Source: Shewanellaceae bacterium UBA2521 (lineage in GTDB: Bacteria > Pseudomonadota > Gammaproteobacteria > Enterobacterales > Shewanellaceae). From it: a DNA stretch of 50,998 bases. This document shows, one piece after another, positions 8,378 to 15,162 of this stretch. Position 1 is the stretch's first letter, and every line of letters begins with the position of its first letter. The stretch lies in assembly GCA_002341165.1 (NCBI GenBank), contig DDNL01000090.1, positions 1-50,998 of the forward strand, in the 5' to 3' direction. Under the pieces are notes generated by a model. It was not told where the DNA came from. It was given only the letters and a program-made list of their open reading frames with translations, and searched no databases. A program made the position numbers and the translations under genes.

Positions 8378-8974
8378 ATGTTAGAGCGAATTAAAGATAC
8401 TTTTAAAGAGACCATACAAACTCAAATCGATGCGAGCGAAACATTACCAAGCTCGATCGAAGCTGCGGGACAAATTATGGTCAACTGTTTGCTCAACGGA
8501 AATAAAATTCTAACCTGTGGTAATGGAGGCAGTGCAGGAGACGCCCAACACTTTTCCTCTGAACTTTTAAATCGCTTCGAAATGGAAAGGCCGAGTTTAC
8601 CTGCTATTGCGTTAACTACGGACTCATCTACAATTACCTCGATTGCAAATGACTACAGCTACCAAGAAATTTTTTCTAAACAAGTTCACGCTTTAGGTCA
8701 GCCCGGTGATATCTTGCTTGCGATCTCAACATCAGGTCGCTCGCCAAACATTGTCAAAGCTATGGAAGCTGCTGTCTCTCGAGAAATGCACATTGTTGCT
8801 TTAACAGGAAAAGATGGTGGCTCCATGGCTGGGCTGATTAATGCCAATGATGTTGAAATTCGGGTGCCATCATATCGTACAGCTCGCATTCAAGAAGTGC
8901 ACTTGATTTCTATTCATTGTTTGTGTGATTATATTGATCAATCACTTTTCCCACAACAAGAAAACTTATTATGA
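8378..8974 (+). CDS. diaA: SIS-domain protein, DiaA/GmhA family
   Basis: Protein of the phosphosugar-isomerase (SIS) fold, 198 aa. Motifs are ILTCGNGGSAGDAQHFSSEL (about 46-65), LTTDSSTITSIANDY, and LLAISTSGRSPNIVKAM. Two close relatives fit: sedoheptulose-7-phosphate isomerase GmhA (ADP-heptose synthesis) and DiaA, which binds DnaA and promotes timely replication initiation. The position between yraN and dolP is that of E. coli diaA (yraO), so DiaA is preferred by context. The motifs alone do not exclude isomerase activity, and in some gammaproteobacteria the locus copy is annotated as phosphoheptose isomerase. It overlaps dolP by 4 nt. Confidence 0.8.
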   Translation: MLERIKDTFKETIQTQIDASETLPSSIEAAGQIMVNCLLNGNKILTCGNGGSAGDAQHFSSELLNRFEMERPSLPAIALTTDSSTITSIANDYSYQEIFSKQVHALGQPGDILLAISTSGRSPNIVKAMEAAVSREMHIVALTGKDGGSMAGLINANDVEIRVPSYRTARIQEVHLISIHCLCDYIDQSLFPQQENLL

Positions 8975-9651
8975 AAACACAAACGACTTGGCTGTTTGTA
9001 CTCACTTTAAGCTTTAATATTATGGGATGCGCTGGCATTAATATGCTTGGCGCAGTTAAAAACTCTGCAATCTCTACCGATGAGCGTAGCTTTCAAGACC
9101 ATATGCGCGACTCTCAACTTGAAATTGCAATCAACGATATCATTCATGCCGACCGTGCTGTACGCAAGCATACACACATCAACGTCTACAGCGTGAACGC
9201 TCATGTGTTCTTGATTGGTCAAGCGCCTAACGATATGCTACATGATCAAATTATTCAATCTGTTCAAAATAGTGAATACGCAAAAGATATTGTTTTGCGT
9301 GATTTTATTCGTATTGAAAAGCCAAACAACTTCATACAACGCAGTCGAGATGGTTTAATCTCTACACGTTTAAAAACAGCACTTCTACAGCACGACAGTA
9401 TTGATGGTAAGCGTATTCAACTGACCACAGAAAATGCCGAAGTATTTTTATTTGGTCAAATCACTAAAGAGCAAGCATCAGAAGCCATACATCTAGCACG
9501 CTCATATGATGGCGTAAAAAAAGTGGTACATGCTTTTGAATATATTGATGCACCAAGTTCTGAGCATGAAGTTGGGTCAATTGAGCCATCACAGGTTTCA
9601 AATAAAGAGCCCACGGTCAAACTCGGTCCAGCTCTATCACCCATACACTAA
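8971..9651 (+). CDS. dolP: BON-domain outer-membrane lipoprotein DolP (YraP)
   Basis: Lipoprotein involved in outer-membrane integrity in enteric bacteria. The 226-residue product has a signal peptide ending in the lipobox IMGC (Cys about residue 20) and two BON domains: about 45-115 (SQLEIAINDIIHADRAVRKH ... INVYSVNAHVFLIGQAP) and about 125-195 (ISTRLKTALLQHDSIDGKRI ... AEVFLFGQITKEQA). The C-terminal tail of about 30 residues is longer than in E. coli and polar. It is the last gene of the lpoA operon (4-nt overlap with diaA), followed by a perfect hairpin at 9762-9780. Confidence 0.92.
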   Translation: MKTQTTWLFVLTLSFNIMGCAGINMLGAVKNSAISTDERSFQDHMRDSQLEIAINDIIHADRAVRKHTHINVYSVNAHVFLIGQAPNDMLHDQIIQSVQNSEYAKDIVLRDFIRIEKPNNFIQRSRDGLISTRLKTALLQHDSIDGKRIQLTTENAEVFLFGQITKEQASEAIHLARSYDGVKKVVHAFEYIDAPSSEHEVGSIEPSQVSNKEPTVKLGPALSPIH

Positions 9652-9761
9652 CCTTCAGCGCAATATGCATCTATGTTTCATTTGATTGAGCTATGATGCC
9701 AAACCAAAACACAAAGAAAGATAGCGTAAATGAAGAGCTCGCTACATGATGTGCTCAACCA

Positions 9762-9780
9762 GTCGTCTCATTGAGACGAC
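9762..9780 (+). other. Perfect hairpin downstream of dolP
   Basis: GTCGTCTCATTGAGACGAC folds as a 7-9 bp perfect stem about 110 nt after the dolP stop. There is no U-run on either side, so it is not a classic intrinsic terminator. It may mark the 3' end of the lpoA-dolP transcript. Confidence 0.5.
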
Positions 9781-9790
9781 AAAGAACGAT

Positions 9791-9830
9791 AAAAAACTGT
9801 AGCTTGCTTATACAATGAGCAGCAAGTTAC
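9791..9830 (-). terminator. Intrinsic terminator of the hydrolase gene
   Basis: On the minus strand GTAACTTGCT (9830-9821) pairs with AGCAAGCTAC (9808-9799) with one G-U, loop of 12 nt. The stem is followed by a run of six T (9796-9791). It lies 21 nt after the stop codon of the alpha/beta hydrolase gene. Confidence 0.8.
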
Positions 9831-9850
9831 AAACCCATCTTATATTTATA

Positions 9851-10978
9851 TCATGATGTTTTATTTACACTTTTATACTGTACAGGAAGATATTGACTAA
9901 AGAAGCTTAATGTCTTTGATACAGCTTGATTATGTACTTGCTGACGTTCAACACCCTGAGGGCTATAACAAAGGTTCCCAGCATGACTATTTAAGCTAAA
10001 AAACATCTTTCCTACTTTGGTACAAAGTGCTAAAAATGCAAAGTGATTCACTTCAGGTAAGGTGTACAACTGACTATTAGATAGATATTGATGCGCTAAA
10101 GATGCATTAAATTCTGGCAATGTAATACGATCTTTACTCCCTACAATAAGCTGTATTGGCGTCTGAATGCGCTTTAAGCTCTGAATGGTAAAGGCTGGTA
10201 CAACAGCTGGGCTTAGTGCAACTACAGCTTTGAGATGAGGCAAAGTATAATCTTTTGACATAGTCTGCATCGCTTGGTGATAAGTCTTGTGCGTAGCGAC
10301 TTCAGCTTTCTCTTTATCTGAGGTTTCAATATAAGACTGACAATTTCCATCTTTTGGATGTGCCTGACAAAATGTATGCAATCGCTTATTATCGGTTATT
10401 GCTCCTGCGCCTGATAACACAGTATAACCACCCAAAGAAAACCCTAGTAATCCTACTCGATTAAAGTCAATCTGCTGACTCCAAAAGCGCTCTTGGCTCA
10501 GCTTGTCGAGCACAACGTGCAAATCTTGTGCTCTTTCCCACCATAGATCATAACCTTCCTGATATCCCTTTGGCTCGAATCCAGTATTACCATGATGATT
10601 CAAGGCTGCAACGATATAACCTTGCTCAACTAATTTTTCAACCAACCATAGCATTTGAGAAGCAACTCCACCTGAACCATGTGACACAAGAATCAAAGGG
10701 CGTTTATGATCTTGAGCATATAACGCATCAGGAATAACTTCACCAAAATGAAACATTTTGGTTGATAAGATTTTTTTATGAGTCCGAGCTTGTGTTGGAT
10801 AAAATAAGTGTGTTGTAACAGGACGTTGATGCGCTTGATCAAAGTGCAACCTCTGATCATCTTGGTAAAATTTGACCTGCATACCCACTTGATAGGGCTT
10901 ACTCCATATCGCAGAGGAAAAAAGAACAAAGAAAGAGAGAATAGAGAAAAAGTAACGAGAAAAGTAACATCTATGCAT
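9851..10978 (-). CDS. Secreted alpha/beta hydrolase (dienelactone-hydrolase / PAF-acetylhydrolase-like)
   Basis: The 375-aa protein has an N-terminal signal peptide (hydrophobic residues about 8-25, cleavage near IWSKPYQ) and an alpha/beta hydrolase fold. RPLILVSHGSGG carries the oxyanion-hole HG motif. The nucleophile elbow is GLLGFSLGGY (GxSxG), the probable Asp is in IVGSKDRITLPEF, and the probable His in EVNHFAFLAL. The substrate cannot be deduced; relatives annotated as predicted dienelactone hydrolases act on esters or lipids. AGGA lies 9 nt before the ATG. It is a single-gene unit with its own terminator, divergent from nothing obvious, with the channel gene upstream on the same strand ending in another terminator. 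Confidence 0.85.
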   Translation of the reverse strand: MHRCYFSRYFFSILSFFVLFSSAIWSKPYQVGMQVKFYQDDQRLHFDQAHQRPVTTHLFYPTQARTHKKILSTKMFHFGEVIPDALYAQDHKRPLILVSHGSGGVASQMLWLVEKLVEQGYIVAALNHHGNTGFEPKGYQEGYDLWWERAQDLHVVLDKLSQERFWSQQIDFNRVGLLGFSLGGYTVLSGAGAITDNKRLHTFCQAHPKDGNCQSYIETSDKEKAEVATHKTYHQAMQTMSKDYTLPHLKAVVALSPAVVPAFTIQSLKRIQTPIQLIVGSKDRITLPEFNASLAHQYLSNSQLYTLPEVNHFAFLALCTKVGKMFFSLNSHAGNLCYSPQGVERQQVHNQAVSKTLSFFSQYLPVQYKSVNKTS

Positions 10979-11130
10979 AGCAAAAAATCCTATTTTGAGA
11001 CTGTGTTAATCGTCACGACTATATATGCATTGGTTTGAATAATCAATTCTAGCTTGATCATATGCTCAATGTTAATAAAATCAAGATTTTAATGCCAGAT
11101 GTGAGTCTTCTTTGTTAAGAAAGATAGTAT

Positions 11131-11170
11131 AAAAAAAGCCTTTGCTTTACATGCATGCAAGGCAAAGGCT
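11131..11170 (-). terminator. Intrinsic terminator of the channel gene pair
   Basis: On the minus strand AGCCTTTGC (11170-11162) pairs perfectly with GCAAAGGCT (11145-11137). It is followed directly by seven T (11137-11131), 33 nt after the stop of the gene at 11203-12411. It would end a transcript carrying both channel-like genes. Confidence 0.88.
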
Positions 11171-11202
11171 AAATTTCTCTCGTTATATATATGGTAAAGC
11201 GA

Positions 11203-12411
11203 CTAATTCATATATGAATCGCCATAATACTTAGATTTTTGATCTTGCCACTCAAGCGTATGTCGCAGCTCAAGAATAGCAATATTTAATTCTTCTAATC
11301 GATCAAACTTTTTGGATACAACAAAGCCAAAATTCTGCCTAAAGAACTGAAAAGGTAAAATAACAAAGTTTTCATAATTACCTTTTCTTTGTTCTTTTTT
11401 CAAACTAAATCGGTTCACCGCATCATCATTGATCATCGCATCAATCACACCAATATCCATAGCATAAAACTTCTCAGATACAGAGTCATAGCCAATATAA
11501 GAAATCCCTTTTTCTCGAGCATAAGCTTCATGGGTTGTACCACTTTGAACACCAACTCTATAATTGATTAAATCACCCACCCCTGAAATCGAACTACTTT
11601 GAACACCAAGCGTAAAGTAACTGGCTAATAAAGCCGTGATACCTGCTAAAAATAAAGTACTAAATACTGCGAGGAACACAGCTAAGACACGACCTGTTAA
11701 GGTTTTAAACTCATAATAATTAAATGGCCCTTTTGTAATAAATAGCAAGCCTAAAATAAAAGCCTCAATAGCTCGCTTGAAATAACCCAGTTTATCCATA
11801 GCATAAATTTTGTCATTTATATTATGCTCTAAAAAATAAAAAACTATAGATACTGTAATTGCTAAAAAGAACAATAAAGAAATAATTCCTGTAAATCGAC
11901 TCGATTGAAATAAAGATTTAAATTGTTCCCAAGCATTTGATCTTCTTGTGACAATAGATACGTAGGTTTCAAAGTAAGAGTGAGTAAAGCTTGCTCTTTT
12001 GAAACGCTCAGAGGTAATAGTGGTACAAGATAAGCCAATATCAAGCTCATTCTCCATGACATTTTCTAGATGCTCTTTCCAAGTCACGCGATGAAGCTCA
12101 TACTCAAGCCCTAACTGAGCGGCGACTTTGTCCCAAAGATAAACAGCTAAACCCGTTGTTGTGCCATCTTCGTTAAAAAAAACGAAAGGTTCACACTCAG
12201 CAGCTCCAACTTGAATCGCTCCTGATTTCTCTTTTTTTAAATCTTTTTGTCTTGCTTCCTCTTGTTGTTCTAATTTACGAAGCGCTTCATAATCAACCTG
12301 ATTAAACTCTTCCTCTTGCGCAAAGGATAAAGAAATACTGGCGGTAACAAAGCCTACCCAAAAGCAACATTTAAGGATATGTTTAGTAAAAGATATATAT
12401 TTGGCTTTCAT
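11203..12411 (-). CDS. Ionotropic glutamate receptor-like ligand-gated channel, paralogue A
   Basis: The 402-residue product has the S1-pore-S2 arrangement of prokaryotic glutamate receptors such as GluR0. In order: signal peptide (about 1-31), a charged linker (35-64), ligand-binding lobe S1 (66-160), transmembrane helix (174-195), a re-entrant pore segment with the K-channel-like TLTGRVLAV (216-245), an inner helix STLFLAGITALLAS (251-264), and lobe S2 (275-395). In S1, TTITSERFKRASFTHSYF matches the SBP/iGluR stretch whose Arg (R136) binds the ligand alpha-carboxylate; S2 has GVIDAMINDD. The usual TVGYGD filter is absent: the equivalent region reads ITKGPFNYYEFK, so ion selectivity is unknown. 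It lies 68 bp after a paralogue and is probably co-transcribed. The ligand is probably an amino acid (inference). Confidence 0.82.
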   Translation of the reverse strand: MKAKYISFTKHILKCCFWVGFVTASISLSFAQEEEFNQVDYEALRKLEQQEEARQKDLKKEKSGAIQVGAAECEPFVFFNEDGTTTGLAVYLWDKVAAQLGLEYELHRVTWKEHLENVMENELDIGLSCTTITSERFKRASFTHSYFETYVSIVTRRSNAWEQFKSLFQSSRFTGIISLLFFLAITVSIVFYFLEHNINDKIYAMDKLGYFKRAIEAFILGLLFITKGPFNYYEFKTLTGRVLAVFLAVFSTLFLAGITALLASYFTLGVQSSSISGVGDLINYRVGVQSGTTHEAYAREKGISYIGYDSVSEKFYAMDIGVIDAMINDDAVNRFSLKKEQRKGNYENFVILPFQFFRQNFGFVVSKKFDRLEELNIAILELRHTLEWQDQKSKYYGDSYMN

Positions 12412-12479
12412 AACAAAAGTACCTATAACATTAATTTTTATCTACACAGTAGGCAAAAAACTATTTCAAACAAAAGCAA

Positions 12480-13703
12480 CTAATTTAAATATGCTTCTCC
12501 ATAGTATTTTCTTTTCTGCTCTTCCCACTCAGATGTTTCTCGAATACGCAGTAACTCGACATTAAGTTCATCACGCTTTTTAAAAAACTTAGAGATAACA
12601 ATACCTATGTTTTGTCTTAAAAACTGATGAGGTAAAATCTCTAGGTTCTCAAACTTTCTACTTAACTGCTCTCTAGGTAAGAGATATCGATTGATTGCAT
12701 CATCAGTAATGATTGCATCCACAACTCCTACCTCAACAGCATGATATTGCTCGAGTGTTGATTCATAAGGAATATAAGAAATACCTTTGCTTTTTGCATA
12801 AGCTTCATTAGTCGTACCAGCGTGGACAGCTATTCTGAAATTGGCCAATTCTGAAACGTTACGAATACGATGACTCTGGATACCTGTAATCAAAATACTC
12901 GCCATCAATGCCGTGATACTCGCTAAAAATAATGTACTAAATACCCCTAGCAAAACCGCCAGAACTCGACCTGTTAAAGTTTTAAATTCATAATAGTTAA
13001 AAGGCCCTTTGGTGATAAAGAGTAACCCCAAAATAAAAGCTTCGATAATGCGCTTGAACCAGCCTAGCTTATCCATTGCATAGATTTTATCGTTAATATT
13101 GTGTTCTAAAAAATAGAACACAATAGAAACGGCTATGGACAAACAAAAGAGTAAAAGCACAATACTTGAGAACTGATTAGATTTAAATAAAGCTAATATT
13201 TGCTCCCATGTATCCGATTTCTCTGTGACAATAGAGACATAGGTTTCAAAAAAAGGATAGGAAAAATAAACACTTTGAGCCCGAGAAGCGCTAATTGATG
13301 TACAAGATAAACCAATATCAATTCTACCTTCACCGGCATACTCAAGATGTTCGGGGAATGAAGTGCGCTCAATGGTATATTTCAGGTTAAGATTCTTAGC
13401 AATTTGCTTCCATAAATAAACAGTCAAGCCCGTCACGCTACCATCTTCTTCGTAAAATACAAACGGAGGACACTCTGCAGCACCAACTCTAACTTCATCT
13501 GTATTTCTTTTTTGCTTATGTGACTGTTCTTGCTTGTTAAAAAGCTCCTGATCTGCAACATTGAAATCTGATTCATTCGCATAAGAGACATAAGATAAAA
13601 TAAGGCCAACTGATGCCATCATCAGTACCAAAACTGGTTTTAAGCGCATATAAACTAACACATAACATATATCTTTGTAGCGTCTATCCATCATTTTTTG
13701 CAT
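12480..13703 (-). CDS. Ionotropic glutamate receptor-like ligand-gated channel, paralogue B
   Basis: Second subunit (407 aa) with the same order of parts: signal/anchor (about 18-42), linker (45-70), S1 lobe (71-165, SCTSISASRAQSVYFSYPFF with R141), transmembrane helix (178-200), pore segment and inner helix (221-270), S2 lobe (280-400). Residues 192-250 match residues 187-245 of paralogue A at 57 of 59 positions, including the unusual ITKGPFNYYEFKTLTGR pore, whereas the S1 and S2 lobes are much less similar. The start is uncertain: ATG at 13703 or one of the two ATGs a few codons later, or the ATG at 13649 that places the signal peptide at the extreme N-terminus. It is first in a likely two-gene operon and divergent from the sigma-28-type sensor gene. 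Confidence 0.82.
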   Translation of the reverse strand: MQKMMDRRYKDICYVLVYMRLKPVLVLMMASVGLILSYVSYANESDFNVADQELFNKQEQSHKQKRNTDEVRVGAAECPPFVFYEEDGSVTGLTVYLWKQIAKNLNLKYTIERTSFPEHLEYAGEGRIDIGLSCTSISASRAQSVYFSYPFFETYVSIVTEKSDTWEQILALFKSNQFSSIVLLLFCLSIAVSIVFYFLEHNINDKIYAMDKLGWFKRIIEAFILGLLFITKGPFNYYEFKTLTGRVLAVLLGVFSTLFLASITALMASILITGIQSHRIRNVSELANFRIAVHAGTTNEAYAKSKGISYIPYESTLEQYHAVEVGVVDAIITDDAINRYLLPREQLSRKFENLEILPHQFLRQNIGIVISKFFKKRDELNVELLRIRETSEWEEQKRKYYGEAYLN

Positions 13704-13798
13704 CTACTCTGTGGTTCTCTTTCAGTCGTTACATTCGGAAAATTTTGATAAAGACATACAACTATTAATCATAGCCTAAAAATAGGGGCTACAAATTC

Positions 13799-13825
13799 TA
13801 AAGTGCTTAAAGACCATGCCGATAC
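13799..13825 (+). promoter_or_regulatory. Sigma-28 (FliA) type promoter upstream of the orphan sensor gene
   Basis: TAAA (13799-13802), 15 bases, then GCCGATAC (13818-13825) matches the flagellar sigma-28 consensus TAAA-N15-GCCGATAA at all but the last base. Transcription would start about 7-9 nt downstream, leaving a leader of about 45 nt before the ATG at 13876, which has AGAGG about 7 nt upstream. This places the gene in the motility/chemotaxis regulon of an organism that presumably encodes flagellar genes outside this window. Confidence 0.75.
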
Positions 13826-13875
13826 ATCGAAATAGTAGATATGAAGAACTTTAGGCATGAGAATAGAGGTTTGTC

Positions 13876-14667
13876 ATGGACTTTAAATTAATCGCACATA
13901 AACTAATGCCATGGGTATTTACAGCTATATTTTTTAGTGGTATTTCTACATTCTTCTTCACTTTCAAACTTTTTCATAATGTCGATAAGCTAGAAATTGC
14001 GTCACAAGAAAAGTTTCAGTCTTACCTAGTAGCCGATGAGTTACGCCAAAGCTCAGATGATCTCACTAGATTAGTAAGAACTTTTGTTATAACAGGTAAT
14101 GATGACTATGAAAAAATGTTCAAAGATGTCATCTCGATTAGAGATGGCATGACTCCTCGACCTCAAAACTACCATCAAATCTATTGGGATTTCGTTATGA
14201 AACATGGTGATAAACCCAAGCCTGATGGGGAACCTATTGCCATACGAGAACGTATGCGTCAGCTCAGCTTTGCAGAGCAAGAACTTAAGTATCTCACTAA
14301 AGCTAAAGACAATTCAGATAAGCTCATCGGAATTGAAATGGATGCGATCAACGCAACGCGTGGCTTATATCGAGACGAAAGCGATAAATATACCCAAAAA
14401 GGACCTAAGAAAATCCAGTGGGCTATTCAAATCTTGCATAATAGACAATATCATAAAGAAAAAGCGAAAATCATGCGCCCGATTGATAACTTTCTATATG
14501 CTGTAGAAAAGCGCACTTCAGATGCCTTCAGCGATAAAATTAAATCAATTAATAATGCCATCATGTTCATTCTTTTTATCAATGCAGGATTATTGATCTT
14601 CTCTGTATTGAGCTTTGTCTCTTTAATACTTGATAAAAAGAACATTAAAAAAGAGCAAGAAAATTAA
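13876..14667 (+). CDS. Orphan membrane sensor protein (sensory domain without output domain)
   Basis: The 263-residue product has a transmembrane helix at 13-31, a periplasmic helical domain (32-227) and a second helix at 228-252, then ends 11 residues later. The segment ELRQSSDDLTRLVRTFVITG, then ISIRDG and PRPQNYHQIYWDF, resembles the periplasmic sensor region at the N-terminus of many gammaproteobacterial histidine kinases, diguanylate cyclases and chemoreceptors. Here no HAMP, kinase, GGDEF or MCP signalling domain follows. The gene ends at a TAA and a strong terminator, with no visible remnant of an output domain after it. It may be a real stand-alone membrane partner or a truncated receptor. 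The intact reading frame and the sigma-28 promoter favour a functional gene. Confidence 0.75.
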   Translation: MDFKLIAHKLMPWVFTAIFFSGISTFFFTFKLFHNVDKLEIASQEKFQSYLVADELRQSSDDLTRLVRTFVITGNDDYEKMFKDVISIRDGMTPRPQNYHQIYWDFVMKHGDKPKPDGEPIAIRERMRQLSFAEQELKYLTKAKDNSDKLIGIEMDAINATRGLYRDESDKYTQKGPKKIQWAIQILHNRQYHKEKAKIMRPIDNFLYAVEKRTSDAFSDKIKSINNAIMFILFINAGLLIFSVLSFVSLILDKKNIKKEQEN

Positions 14668-14690
14668 GAGAAAGCTTGAATTTTGTATTG

Positions 14691-14736
14691 AAAAGCCATG
14701 CATTGAGTACACATCTTTGATGCTATGGCTTTTTTT
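14691..14736 (+). terminator. Intrinsic terminator after the orphan sensor gene
   Basis: AAAAGCCAT (14691-14699) pairs with ATGGCTTTT (14725-14733), followed by T residues to 14736. It lies 24 nt after the stop codon. Confidence 0.85.
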
Positions 14737-14858
14737 GATACTTTTTTTCAAACATACTGATTAAAGCTCAACCACTTCACAAGCCAGCACTCAACCCAAG
14801 TTCAATTATGATATACTGCTCAATTGACTCTGATTTTGGTTACAACATATCGTATTTT

Positions 14859-15014
14859 ATGAAAAAAAAAGATTTGCCAACTAAAATTTGTCCTGTTTGC
14901 CAACGCCCTTTCACTTGGCGCAAAAAGTGGCAAAAAGTCTGGTTACAAGTGCGTTATTGCTCTGAGCGCTGCAGACGCAAACGCTCTACGCATAAGGCAG
15001 ACCCTCATACATAA
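14859..15014 (+). CDS. DUF2256 small zinc-ribbon-like protein
   Basis: The product (51 aa) matches the short DUF2256 family: KKDLPTKICPVCQRPFTWRK then WLQVRYCSERCRRKR. Cysteine pairs CPVC and CSERC probably bind zinc. Function is unknown. The ATG at 14859 is chosen because the family begins with this MKKKDLPTK-type sequence; an upstream in-frame ATG at 14808 would add 17 unrelated residues. No clear Shine-Dalgarno is present at either start. The gene follows the sensor terminator and is convergent with the chemoreceptor gene. Confidence 0.85.
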   Translation: MKKKDLPTKICPVCQRPFTWRKKWQKVWLQVRYCSERCRRKRSTHKADPHT

Positions 15015-15162
15015 TAAGAAATGTTGCTTTAACCTTTATAAAGAAGAAGATAGCTAGGCAAAATATACGCTAAGAAGAAAAGGTTTGGGCTAATAAAATC
15101 ATATCAGCTTTCTATAAAACGCATGCCAAAATATCAACACACACCTTTTCTTTTGATAGTCA

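Noticed and set aside
15075..15152. AAGAAAAGGT/ACCTTTTCTT inverted repeat downstream of the chemoreceptor
   Set aside because: The loop is about 58 nt and no T-run follows, so a terminator or functional structure is not supported.
14668..15162. Lost output domain of the orphan sensor downstream
   Set aside because: The region contains a terminator, the DUF2256 gene and unrelated sequence; no HAMP, GGDEF, kinase or MCP remnant could be read in any frame.
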